A DNA stretch of 55,062 nucleotides, taken from contig MWBW01000012.1 of NCBI GenBank assembly GCA_002069725.1, positions 1 through 55,062 on the forward strand. Reading direction: 5' to 3'. Under the pieces are notes generated by a model. That model searched no databases and had not been told where the DNA came from. It saw only the letters and a list, made by a program, of their open reading frames with translations. The position numbers were made by a program, and so were the translations under genes. Shown here in pieces: positions 9,400 to 16,340 of this stretch (the first letter of the stretch is position 1; every line of letters begins with the position of its first letter). This DNA is from Firmicutes bacterium ADurb.Bin248 (lineage in GTDB: Bacteria; Bacillota; Clostridia; Christensenellales; CAG-138).

Positions 9400-10689
9400 T
9401 TAATACATCTGCTTGAAGACTTCCTCGCCGCCTGTGACGGTCATGATGACGGCGTCCTTCATGGGGTTGTTGTACGCGTCGAAGGTGTAGCCCGCGGCGG
9501 ACGTGACGCCCGCGACGCTGGGGCCTTCGCTGGCGATGCCGGCGATGACGGCCTGCATGTAGGCTTCGCTGCCGGGCTGTTCGCCGGTTTCCTCCGCCTT
9601 TTTGAGCGCGGCGACCAGCACCATGGCGGCGTCGTAGCTCGTGGCGGCGAACATGTTGAGCGAGTCCGCGCCGTACTTGGCCGTGTAGTCCGCCTCGAAC
9701 GCCTTGACGGCGTCGCTCGAGCCGGGCGCGTAGGCGGAGCAGTACAGGCAGCCCTCGAGGTCCTCGGCCGAGGCGTAATCCTTGACGCCCGCCCAGCCGT
9801 CGCCGCCGAGGAACGGCACCGCGAGGCCGATTTCGCGCGCCTGGGTCACGATGAGGCCGTCGTCCTCATAATAGTTGGGGCAGAACACCACGTCGGGCGC
9901 GGCGGCCGCGATGTTGGTGAGCTGGCTCTTGAAGTCCACGTCGCCCTTGGAGTAGCCCTCGCTGGCCACGACGTTCACGCCGAGCGCGGCGCACTTCTCG
10001 CGGAAGGCGTCCGCCAGGCCCTCGGAATAATCGTTGCCCGTTTCGCATATGACGGCGGCGGATTTCGCGCCGAGCACATCGGCCGCGTACTGCGCCATCT
10101 TCTCGCCCTGGAACGGGTCTATGAAGCAGGTGCGGAACACGTTGCTGTAAACGGTGCCCGTGTCCGCGTTGTAGGTGACCGCGGCCGCCGTGGCCGAGGC
10201 CGTGATCATGGGCAGGCCGATGGGATACGCTTCGCCGACGACCGCGATGGTGTTGCCGGTGAGCACGTCGCCGATGAGCGCGGTGATGCCCTCGTCCACC
10301 ATTTTGGTGAAGGCGGTCACAGCCTCGGCGGAGTCGCCCTTGTTGTCGTAGGCGACGATCTCGATCTGCTTGCCGTTTATGCCGCCCTCGGCGTTGACCT
10401 TGTCGATGTAGAGCGTCGCGCCGTTCTTGACCGCGAGGCCGTAGACCGCGTACTCGCCCGTGTGGGGGCCGAGTATGCCCACCTTGATGGTGCCTGTAGA
10501 GGCGGGGTTATCCGTTTGCGTACCAGCGGACGTTTCCGTGCCCGCGGGCGTTGCCGTCGCCCCGGCGGCGGGGTTGTCGGTCGCCTTGTCGCCGGCGCCG
10601 CCCGGAAGCAGCGACGAGACCATGCCGCAGCCCGCGAACATGGATGCCGCCATGCAGGCGACCAGTACCAATGCGATTGCTTTTTTCAT
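9400..10689 (-). CDS. livJ: Branched-chain amino acid ABC transporter substrate-binding lipoprotein LivJ/K
   Basis: 429-aa periplasmic-binding-fold lipoprotein. The signal peptide MKKAIALVLVACMAASMFAGC ends in a lipobox with Cys21. A low-complexity Ala/Thr/Pro linker follows (residues about 30-65), then the type-1 binding fold from IKVGILGPHTGEYAVYG. The segment LYIDKVNAEGGINGK and the ending AYNNPMKDAVIMTV are family features. The ATG at 10689 has GGAGGAACCT before it. The gene sits only about 20 nt after an intrinsic terminator, so its expression must depend on readthrough. Confidence 0.94.
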   Translation of the reverse strand: MKKAIALVLVACMAASMFAGCGMVSSLLPGGAGDKATDNPAAGATATPAGTETSAGTQTDNPASTGTIKVGILGPHTGEYAVYGLAVKNGATLYIDKVNAEGGINGKQIEIVAYDNKGDSAEAVTAFTKMVDEGITALIGDVLTGNTIAVVGEAYPIGLPMITASATAAAVTYNADTGTVYSNVFRTCFIDPFQGEKMAQYAADVLGAKSAAVICETGNDYSEGLADAFREKCAALGVNVVASEGYSKGDVDFKSQLTNIAAAAPDVVFCPNYYEDDGLIVTQAREIGLAVPFLGGDGWAGVKDYASAEDLEGCLYCSAYAPGSSDAVKAFEADYTAKYGADSLNMFAATSYDAAMVLVAALKKAEETGEQPGSEAYMQAVIAGIASEGPSVAGVTSAAGYTFDAYNNPMKDAVIMTVTGGEEVFKQMY

Positions 10690-10710
10690 AGGTTCCTCCA
10701 TAAAGCTTAA

Positions 10711-10744
10711 ATTAAAAGCGGCTCCCTCTTCGGGAACCGCCTTT
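10711..10744 (-). terminator. Intrinsic terminator (candidate attenuator) just upstream of livJ
   Basis: On the minus strand GCGGTTCCC pairs with GGGAGCCGC (one G-U pair), followed by TTTTAATTT. The stem ends about 25 nt before the livJ start and 16 nt after the small upstream gene. No separate promoter fits in the gap, so it can act as an attenuator for the whole operon. Confidence 0.7.
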
Positions 10745-10760
10745 GAGCACCGAATCAATG

Positions 10761-10934
10761 CTATGCTCCCGCGGTCCCCAGCCTGTCGCGAATAATAATA
10801 ACGACAACGCTAATAATGATGCCTACAAGCACCGCAAGAGAGAGCGCGCCGACGAGCGCGGCCACCGTGAGGGACGCGAGAGCGCAGGCGGAAACAAAGC
10901 CGTCGGCGCGCAGTTTTTCGGCGATGCGTTCCAT
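10761..10934 (-). CDS. Small single-span membrane peptide, leader of the liv operon
   Basis: 57-aa frame not recognised as any named family. The N terminus is short and charged (MERIAEKLRADGF). Residues about 14-48 are one long hydrophobic stretch rich in Leu, Ala, Val and Ile (one run is VGIIISVVVIII), and it ends in RDRLGTAGA. AAGGGAG lies 10 nt before the ATG. A very good promoter is 59-87 nt upstream and an intrinsic terminator follows. Ile, Leu and Val make up much of the peptide, which is suggestive next to a branched-chain importer, but they are not arranged as consecutive regulatory codons. It could be a real membrane peptide, a leader peptide, or both. Confidence 0.65.
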   Translation of the reverse strand: MERIAEKLRADGFVSACALASLTVAALVGALSLAVLVGIIISVVVIIIRDRLGTAGA

Positions 10935-10992
10935 GTTTTACCGGCTCCCTTCCGACCCGCATATCACAGCCAAGTCACACAATTTAGTGCAT

Positions 10993-11021
10993 AATATAAA
11001 CCTTTCGGGGATGGATGTCAA
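10993..11021 (-). promoter_or_regulatory. Promoter of the liv operon
   Basis: Minus strand TTGACA, 17-nt spacer, TATATT. It drives the small membrane peptide and, beyond the attenuator, livJHMGF. Expected transcript start is near 10986. Confidence 0.75.
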
Positions 11022-11074
11022 CCCCTTTGGGCAAAAAGAATATATTATTTTTAAATATTCATTGAAAATGCAAA

Positions 11075-11617
11075 TCAGCGGCAAAGGAAGAACGTCGTCG
11101 AGCTTCCGGGCGCGTTGTCGGAACCCCGGAGGTAGGCGTAGCCCGAATATCCCTCGTAGCCCTTCGTCCAATCGCTCGCGAACACGAACTCCCCAGCGTT
11201 GAGATCATAGACGTAGAAATCCTGATTCAGGTTCTGGGCCGGGTCTATCGCATCCCACATCGGGCCGAAAACGCCGAGCATATAAGGCTCGTTCTTATAG
11301 CTTTGCCCGAACTGCTCGATCGCCTTTTTCGCGAAAGCTTCGAATTCGCCGCAGTTCACCTTGCACGGAGTACAATCGACGTCGTACTCTACGCTCGCCG
11401 TATCCTGCGAATACTTGAGCGCGACGAGCCGCCCCTCGTACTCCGCGCAGACGCGAAAACTCTCCACCTCCCCGTTGCGCACGCAAACGAAGCTGTCGGC
11501 GACCCACGCGTCGGCATAAGCCGGGTCGAGAGAGAAATACGGCGCCTCCCGCGCGCAGCCCGCCAAAAGCAGGGCGCAGACGGCGCAGGCCATCATCAAA
11601 CCGAACGGTCTTTTCAT
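11075..11617 (-). CDS. Lipoprotein of unknown function
   Basis: 180-aa predicted lipoprotein. The signal MKRPFGLMMACAVCALLLAGC ends at Cys21. The mature part has no family I recognise; it has FVCVRNGEVESFRVC, a D-C-T-P-C-K-V-N-C cluster near residue 85 and a C-terminal aromatic region (DFYVYDLNAGEFVFASDW). The repeated Cys may form disulfides outside the membrane. AGGAGGAG lies before the ATG. It is monocistronic, with its own promoter at 11666-11694. Confidence 0.75.
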   Translation of the reverse strand: MKRPFGLMMACAVCALLLAGCAREAPYFSLDPAYADAWVADSFVCVRNGEVESFRVCAEYEGRLVALKYSQDTASVEYDVDCTPCKVNCGEFEAFAKKAIEQFGQSYKNEPYMLGVFGPMWDAIDPAQNLNQDFYVYDLNAGEFVFASDWTKGYEGYSGYAYLRGSDNAPGSSTTFFLCR

Positions 11618-11665
11618 TCCAACTCCTCCTTGTCCGCAGCGACGGGCAAATCGCGCTTATATTCA

Positions 11666-11694
11666 ATTATATGCCCAGAGCGCGCGCAATTCAA
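11666..11694 (-). promoter_or_regulatory. Promoter of the 11075-11617 lipoprotein gene
   Basis: Minus strand TTGAAT, 17 nt, TATAAT (perfect -10). The expected leader is about 40 nt. Confidence 0.7.
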
Positions 11695-11752
11695 GTAAAT
11701 AATAAACTTTAATAAAAAGATATTATTTAGGGATTTCGGAGGTTTTTTCGAA

Positions 11753-13309
11753 TCAGCCCGCGGCCTTCGGCAAAAATTCGGCATAGAATCTTTCGAGAGT
11801 TGCGCCGGTGCGGAACAGATAGGCCGCGAGCGGCTTTCCCACATAGCGGAAATGCCACGGCTCGAACACGATGCCCGTTTCGCTCTGCGAGAGCGCATCC
11901 TCGGGATAGCGCAGTATGAAACCGAAACGCCACGCGTTCGCGTAGAGCCACATGCCCTGCGGCGTGCTTGCAAAGCTCGCGGAAAGCGCCCTGGCGTCCG
12001 CGGCGCTGATGTCGAAGGCAAGCCCGGTCTGGTGCTCGCTCGCGCCGGGGTAAGCCGTGACGATGGCGACCGACGGATCGCTGCCGTAGCTCGCGTTCGC
12101 GGCGACCTTCCTGTCCCAGAGCGTCTGCTGTTCGGAGTAGGTGCGATAGACGCTCACGAGATAGAAGCCCGAAACGCCCGTCTCCCGCGCCGCGGCCATC
12201 ATATCCCGCAGCGCCTCCACGGCCTGGGCGTAGCCGAGCATATCGTCGTTTTTAAGCGTGAGCGCCGGGATATCGTAATCCGCGATGCGCGCGAGGCCGT
12301 CCGGCGCATAGTCCGCGCCGAGCGCGTGCGCGCGGTTGACGAGCCGGCCCGTGAACGAGGAATACAGGCCCCGCGCCTCCCTGACGGGGTCGAAGCCGGG
12401 GTCGCTCACCTCTATCCCGTCCCCCGAGAGATCGATTTTGACGCCTACGGTAAAGATTTCGGTTACATAGATCGTGGCGCCGGAAAGCGCCGCCTTGACG
12501 CGCGGGTTGGCGGAATCCGCATCCTCGCGCGTGTTTGTGCTGATGACGGCGATGTCCGGGTCCGCCGCCGCGGCGAAAGCGTCGCCCGTCGCGTCCGGGT
12601 TGCCGTGGTTGCCGACCTTGAGCACGTTGCAGGAAAGATCGATGTCCATGAGCGTGTTTTCCTCCGTAAATTGCATATCCCCCGTGAACAGCACCGTGTG
12701 CCCGTTGGCCTCGAGCCGGAACACGAGCGAATTGTCGTTGTCGTCGTCGTTGTTGTAGACGACGGGGCCGAGCACCGTGACGTCCGCCCCGTTGAGGTCG
12801 AGCGTGTCGCCCGCGCGGAGCTTGGTTTCGGGCACGCCCGCGTCGGCGGCGATGTCGGAGAGCTTGTCCTTGCCTTTCTTGGTCAGGGTCGTGATCTCGG
12901 CGCGGTAGAACATCGAAACGGGCATGGCCGCGGCGATCGGCTTCGCCCCGCCCGCGTGGTCCGAGTGCGTGTGCGTGAGGAAGATCCCCTCGAGCCGCGT
13001 CACGCCAAGCGCCGCGAGCGTTTCGAGCAGCGCCCCCGCGCCGTCCTTCTCGCCGGTGTCAACGAGCCAGTATTGCCCGTTCGCGCAGACGAGCGCGGCG
13101 TCCGCCCTGCCCACGTTGAGAAAGAGCACCCAGTATTCCCCGCCGGGAACGGCGCTTTTCCCGGGGCCCGGCGAAGCGGACGGGGCCGCGGCACTCAATT
13201 CCGGCGCGGGCGAGACGTCGACGACGGTAGGCTCCGGCCCGCGCGGAGCGCAGGCGCACAGGCGCAGCGCCGCCAGCGCGAGTATCAGTATGTGGACGAG
13301 CTTTTTCAT
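11753..13309 (-). CDS. Lipoprotein fusing a metallo-beta-lactamase-fold hydrolase to a VanY-type D,D-carboxypeptidase
   Basis: 518-aa two-domain exported protein. A signal with a possible lipobox (LCAC, Cys20) is followed by a Pro/Ala linker. Residues about 58-300 are a ComEC-C-terminal-like metallo-hydrolase: LFLNVGRADAALV, WLVDTGEKDGAG, the zinc motif HTHSDH at 113-118, and VLKVGNHGN later. Residues about 350-518 are a LAS/VanY-type peptidase with SVYRTYSEQ, SEHQTGLAFDI (zinc His and Asp) and EPWHFRYVG (ligand His). Start is the ATG at 13309, which lies 6 nt from a TATAAT; no ribosome site is visible. The second domain should trim peptidoglycan stem peptides; the role of the first is unknown. 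Confidence 0.88.
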   Translation of the reverse strand: MKKLVHILILALAALRLCACAPRGPEPTVVDVSPAPELSAAAPSASPGPGKSAVPGGEYWVLFLNVGRADAALVCANGQYWLVDTGEKDGAGALLETLAALGVTRLEGIFLTHTHSDHAGGAKPIAAAMPVSMFYRAEITTLTKKGKDKLSDIAADAGVPETKLRAGDTLDLNGADVTVLGPVVYNNDDDNDNSLVFRLEANGHTVLFTGDMQFTEENTLMDIDLSCNVLKVGNHGNPDATGDAFAAAADPDIAVISTNTREDADSANPRVKAALSGATIYVTEIFTVGVKIDLSGDGIEVSDPGFDPVREARGLYSSFTGRLVNRAHALGADYAPDGLARIADYDIPALTLKNDDMLGYAQAVEALRDMMAAARETGVSGFYLVSVYRTYSEQQTLWDRKVAANASYGSDPSVAIVTAYPGASEHQTGLAFDISAADARALSASFASTPQGMWLYANAWRFGFILRYPEDALSQSETGIVFEPWHFRYVGKPLAAYLFRTGATLERFYAEFLPKAAG

Positions 13310-13315
13310 ACGGCT

Positions 13316-13321
13316 ATTATA
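13316..13321 (-). promoter_or_regulatory. Extended -10 element directly before a start codon
   Basis: Minus strand TGG-TATAAT followed by 6 nt and the ATG of the fusion lipoprotein. If used, the transcript would start at or next to the ATG. No clear -35 is visible. Confidence 0.5.
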
Positions 13322-13476
13322 CCACACCGCGCGCGCCGAAAAAACGCCGCGGATGCGCCGTGTTTGCAGGAATCGGAACGATTTTGGCCCGAATCATGCT
13401 TTCGGCGTTCATAGGAGCGTTTTTTCAGGCAAATAATAGCGCGCGGGGCTTGCAAACGCGCGAGGATTCCATTATA

Positions 13477-13497
13477 GTTACATTGTGGCAATGTAAC
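13477..13497 (+). promoter_or_regulatory. Perfect palindrome upstream of the SARP-like regulator (candidate operator)
   Basis: GTTACATTG, 3 nt, CAATGTAAC: a perfect 9-bp inverted repeat 47 nt before the regulator's start, preceded by a possible TTATAG. Partial GTTACA matches lie at 14965 and 16244, next to two other promoters of this region. Confidence 0.55.
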
Positions 13498-13543
13498 CAT
13501 CTTGGGAAATATAACTTTACGGTGCGGCGCGGCGGAGGGAATT

Positions 13544-14737
13544 ATGAAAGCGATCAGGGTGTTCATGCTCGGCAGGTTCGAGATCATCGCGGACGGCAAC
13601 GAGGTCATCAAGAACCTCGGCAGCTCGAAAAAACGCATCATGCTGCTCGAATACCTGCTGCTCAACCGGGATAAGACCATACTCATGAAGGATCTTTTCG
13701 ACGTCCTCTGGCCGGGAGAGAACAGCGCGAACCCCGAGAGCGCGCTCAAGACCCTCGTGAGCCGCCTACGCTCGACGCTCGCGGGTTACACGCCGCTGCT
13801 CGCGGAGTGCATCGTGACGGATCGCGGCGGCTACCGCTGGAACTCCGCGCTCGACTGTGAAATCGACATGTACGTCTTCGAGGACCTGTGCGGCGAGATG
13901 CTCGAAACGCCGGCGTTCGCCGCCGGGACCCGCGAGACGATGGGCAGTATCATGAGCCTGTACGCGGGCGAGCTTTTGCCCGGCGCGGAGACGGAGGCCT
14001 GGGTCGCCGCGCGCAGCGTCGCGCTGCACAACCTGTACCTTCGCGCGGTGCAGCACTATGTGGAGCTCTTAAAGCCGCTCGAGCTGTGGGATGAAATCGC
14101 CCAGATGTGCCGCATGGCGCTCGACGTGGACGCGTTCGACTCCGCGCTCAACCTCGAATTGATGAACGCGCTGCTCAAGATCGGCCACAACAACGAAGCG
14201 CTCGCACAGTACAACCACGCCACGGAGCTCCAGCTCGGCCAGCCCGGGGCGAAGCCCTCCGAGGGCATGCTCGAATTCTATAAAAAGCTCATCAGCGTGG
14301 ACAACGACTCGAAGCAGAGCATAGAATCCATCCGCGGGGACCTGCTCGCCATAATCCCGGGCGAGGAGGGCGCTTTCGTGTGCGATTACGTAATCCTGCG
14401 CGACATTTATCATCTCAACATGCGAAACCTCGCGCGCCTGGGGACGACGATGTTCATCGCGCTTTTGACCGTCAGCGCCGTGGACGAAACGCCGGTCGAA
14501 CCGCTGCTGCTCGACAAGCTCATGAAGCTGCTGCTCGCCTCCCTCAAGGAGAACCTGCGCCGCGGCGACACCGTCGCGCGCTACAGCCCCACGCAGTACG
14601 CCGTGCTTCTGCCCGCGGTCAGCTTCGAGACCGGGCGCGTCCCGCTCGAGCGCGTGAAGAAGTCCTTCTATAAAAAATACAGCAATCCCGCGTTCATATT
14701 GAGCTACCGCCTCGCGCCCGTCGCGGAGGAGGAGTGA
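13544..14737 (+). CDS. SARP/BTAD-type transcriptional regulator with degenerate GGDEF-like C terminus
   Basis: 397-aa cytoplasmic regulator. Residues 1-100 are an OmpR-like winged helix (VFMLGRFEI, RIMLLEYLLLNRDK, LFDVLWPGE, LVSRLRSTL, DRGGYRWN). Residues about 105-250 are the all-helical BTAD region typical of SARP/AfsR proteins. Residues about 260-397 look like a nucleotide-cyclase fold: RRGDTVARYSPTQYAVLLP aligns with the R-x-G-G-D-E-F-A-V-L-L-P hallmark, but the signature is replaced by S-P-T-Q-Y (348-352). It cannot be an active diguanylate cyclase by this route. GGAGGGA precedes the ATG at 13544. A c-di-GMP riboswitch lies immediately downstream, which makes a sensory role plausible but unproven. 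Confidence 0.85.
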   Translation: MKAIRVFMLGRFEIIADGNEVIKNLGSSKKRIMLLEYLLLNRDKTILMKDLFDVLWPGENSANPESALKTLVSRLRSTLAGYTPLLAECIVTDRGGYRWNSALDCEIDMYVFEDLCGEMLETPAFAAGTRETMGSIMSLYAGELLPGAETEAWVAARSVALHNLYLRAVQHYVELLKPLELWDEIAQMCRMALDVDAFDSALNLELMNALLKIGHNNEALAQYNHATELQLGQPGAKPSEGMLEFYKKLISVDNDSKQSIESIRGDLLAIIPGEEGAFVCDYVILRDIYHLNMRNLARLGTTMFIALLTVSAVDETPVEPLLLDKLMKLLLASLKENLRRGDTVARYSPTQYAVLLPAVSFETGRVPLERVKKSFYKKYSNPAFILSYRLAPVAEEE

Positions 14738-14752
14738 GGGCGAAGGATCATT

Positions 14753-14774
14753 GACAATTGAAAATTGACAATCA
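14753..14774 (+). repeat. TGACAAT heptamer array after the regulator stop
   Basis: TGACAAT, TGAAAAT, TGACAAT beginning about 16 nt after the TGA stop. It is followed by a GCCGCC/GGCGG hairpin with GATTTT (14779-14802). Confidence 0.8.
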
Positions 14775-14778
14775 AGAG

Positions 14779-14802
14779 CGCCGCCGCGGGCGGGGATTTT
14801 GC
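14779..14802 (+). terminator. Probable terminator of the SARP-like gene
   Basis: GCCGCC-GCG-GGCGG stem followed by GGATTTTG, the same core as at 5262. The rest of 14803-14976 holds no recognisable gene; a second GC-rich hairpin lies near 14918-14943 (TTTCAC..GTGAAA). Confidence 0.5.
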
Positions 14803-14976
14803 AGGGGCCGAATCCGGCCGCCGCAGCCTGGTGTCCGAAGGCGTTCCCTGCCGGAAGGCCATATCGGCCCGTTCCATGCCGTTCCTGCTAAATTCTCTCC
14901 CCTTCCGTAATTTCACAGCCGCCGCGCGGCGCGTTGCGTGAAACAAAATAAAATATGCCCTCTGGTTACAAATCGA

Positions 14977-15005
14977 TTGACATTTTTCCATAACGATGGT
15001 AACAT
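14977..15005 (+). promoter_or_regulatory. Promoter of the riboswitch transcript
   Basis: TTGACA, 17 nt, TAACAT. A GGTTACA motif lies just upstream (14964-14970). The transcript would start near 15012, about 20 nt before the aptamer. Confidence 0.7.
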
Positions 15006-15029
15006 GTGACTGGATAGAAATCTATCCCA

Positions 15030-15110
15030 CGATGTGGCAAAGCCCGCGAAAACGGGCGACGCAAAGCTAAAGGGCCTAAGGGCGCGAGCCTATGGCAGCC
15101 AGTTGCCGGG
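15030..15110 (+). ncRNA. Cyclic di-GMP-I (GEMM) riboswitch aptamer
   Basis: All landmark segments of the GEMM-I class are present in order: GGCAAA (15036-15041), a hairpin arm pair GCCCG/CGGGC, GACGCAAAGC (15058-15067), GGGCCTAAGG (15072-15081), then CTATGGCAGCC and AGTTGCCG. The class binds c-di-GMP in well-studied members (some GEMM variants prefer cGAMP). The 3' strand CCAGTTGCC (15099-15107) is complementary over 9 nt, with one G-U pair, to GGCAGCTGG (15144-15152), which includes the 5' arm of the downstream terminator. Ligand binding should free that arm to form the terminator, so the switch is predicted to turn the operon off. Confidence 0.92.
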
Positions 15111-15146
15111 TCTTGACCAGCCTGTTTTGGCTGGGCGATTGAAGGC

Positions 15147-15170
15147 AGCTGGGTTTACCGGCTATTTTTT
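15147..15170 (+). terminator. Riboswitch-controlled intrinsic terminator
   Basis: AGCTGG/CCGGCT stem with a 5-nt loop, then ATTTTTT. Its 5' arm can alternatively pair with the aptamer at 15099-15107. Another stable hairpin (CCAGCC/GGCTGG, 15117-15134) lies between aptamer and terminator. Confidence 0.75.
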
Positions 15171-15258
15171 ATGCCCAAAAATCGGAAGAACTCGCCTTAA
15201 AGGTGCCGGGGCTGCATTTTCACCCCGCAAAGGACGAAAAGGATCATGGATCGAACGC

Positions 15259-15624
15259 ATGCGCAGTGACTGGGAAAGCCTGGACCCCGCCGTACTCGGG
15301 CTCCTTACGCGGCTGGCGCGCCCCATTTCGCGTCTGCCCGGCGCGGAGCATATGGTGCTCTACGGCTCCTACGCCAAGGGCACCAACACCGAGGGGAGCG
15401 ACGTGGATCTGGCCGTGTTCTTCCGGGGGGAAAAGGACCCCGTGCTGCTCGAGGAATACCGCAGCCTCGCGCGCATCTGCGCCTCGAGCGAGTACGACGT
15501 GCAGGTGCAGGCGTTCAGCTCCGAGGAGCTCGCCAGCCCCTGCGGCATCGTCGAGGAGATCGACCTTTACGGCGTGGAGCTGCCGCTGTTCCCTTCGGAA
15601 AGCGCCCAAGGCGGACGCGAGTAA
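15259..15624 (+). CDS. MNT-type nucleotidyltransferase domain protein
   Basis: 121-aa minimal nucleotidyltransferase. The active-site signature GSYAKG (36-41) followed by SDVDLAVFF gives the G-S-x10-D-x-D pattern (D48, D50), and D79 or a neighbour in YDVQVQ is the likely third carboxylate. The frame stays open upstream through the riboswitch, but the ATG at 15259 is the first sensible start; the ribosome site AAAAGGA is rather far away. It is paired with a HEPN gene 41 nt downstream. MNT proteins of such pairs AMPylate or otherwise inactivate the HEPN partner in the studied systems. Here the pair lies behind a c-di-GMP riboswitch. Confidence 0.85.
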   Translation: MRSDWESLDPAVLGLLTRLARPISRLPGAEHMVLYGSYAKGTNTEGSDVDLAVFFRGEKDPVLLEEYRSLARICASSEYDVQVQAFSSEELASPCGIVEEIDLYGVELPLFPSESAQGGRE

Positions 15625-15665
15625 ACGGGCGCCGTCACTTACGACAAAACAGGAAGGAATTTCGC

Positions 15666-16139
15666 ATGAAAAAACTGGAGAAATACCGCTATTGGCTGAT
15701 GCTTTCGGACTACGACCTCGAGACCGTCAACGTGCTCGCCGCAGGCGGGCGCTGGGTTTATGTGGCATACCTGTGCCAGCAGGCCGTGGAGCGCCAGCTC
15801 AAGGGCATGTATGTCTTCTACCACAACAGCGAAGCGCCAAAGACCCACAACATCAACTTTCTGTTCAGCAAGCTGCTCGCGAACGAGGAGTTCCCCTTCC
15901 TCGGAGAGCGGCGGGACGTCGACGCGCGCCGCGACGAATGCGAGGATTTTCTCATCGACGCGATGTTCTATTACATGAGCGACTATCCCTTCTCCTACAA
16001 GAACATCATGAACCGCTTCGTGGGCGAGCAGAACGCGCTCGAGCTTTTCCGGCGCACGAAGAACATGATCGCCTGGCTTCGGCAGTTCCAGCCCAGCCCC
16101 GGCTGCGCCATGTTCGAGGAGGAGGCGGCGCAGGGCTGA
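15666..16139 (+). CDS. HEPN-domain protein, partner of the MNT protein
   Basis: 157-aa all-helical protein with the HEPN hallmarks: WLMLSDYDLETVNVL near the N terminus, AYLCQQAVERQLKGMYVFY, then KTHNINFLFSKL and the YMSDYPFSYKN stretch. The R-x4-6-H ribonuclease motif of toxic HEPN proteins is not evident, so toxicity is uncertain and a non-nuclease or sensory role is possible. AGGAAGGAA precedes the ATG. It forms an operon with the MNT gene under the riboswitch and ends in a heptamer array and terminator. Confidence 0.85.
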   Translation: MKKLEKYRYWLMLSDYDLETVNVLAAGGRWVYVAYLCQQAVERQLKGMYVFYHNSEAPKTHNINFLFSKLLANEEFPFLGERRDVDARRDECEDFLIDAMFYYMSDYPFSYKNIMNRFVGEQNALELFRRTKNMIAWLRQFQPSPGCAMFEEEAAQG

Positions 16140-16146
16140 CGCGGCA

Positions 16147-16170
16147 ATAGACAATTGAAGATTGACAATC
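16147..16170 (+). repeat. TGACAAT-type heptamer array after the HEPN stop
   Basis: Diverged units TAGACAAT, TGAAGAT, TGACAAT, starting about 8 nt after the stop and followed by a terminator. Confidence 0.7.
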
Positions 16171-16181
16171 GATCGGATCAA

Positions 16182-16216
16182 ACGGGCTTCCGCTTTCGGG
16201 CGGGAGCCTGTTTTTC
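16182..16216 (+). terminator. Intrinsic terminator of the MNT-HEPN operon
   Basis: ACGGGCTTCCGC pairs with GCGGGAGCCTGT (G-U pairs allowed) and runs into TTTTT. Confidence 0.75.
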
Positions 16217-16250
16217 TGACGTTTCCTTGATTTTGTGCCAGATGTTACAT

Positions 16251-16280
16251 TTGATAACGCATAAATGATTTCTATATACT
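16251..16280 (+). promoter_or_regulatory. Promoter of the GH18 gene
   Basis: TTGATA, 18 nt, TATACT (or TATATA with a 16-nt spacer). It overlaps GTTACATTTGATAAC (16244-16258), an imperfect palindrome resembling the operator candidate at 13477. Confidence 0.6.
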
Positions 16281-16340
16281 GAAAGTCATAGATATGCAAC
16301 CGGCGCGGCGAAAAGCCGTTTTCGGCTCAAAGGAGAAACC

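Noticed and set aside
13502..13543. Start of the SARP-like gene at the ATG 13502
   Set aside because: It would add 14 residues lying just after the palindrome; the ATG at 13544 has a GGAGGGA site and matches the usual domain start.
15034..15258. N-terminal extension of the MNT gene from an upstream ATG-like start
   Set aside because: This stretch is the c-di-GMP riboswitch and its terminator. The frame is open by chance, and the nucleotidyltransferase domain needs only the part from 15259.
16281..16340. Possible riboswitch in the GH18 leader
   Set aside because: Only a small AGCCG/CGGCT hairpin is present and the leader is too short for any class I know.
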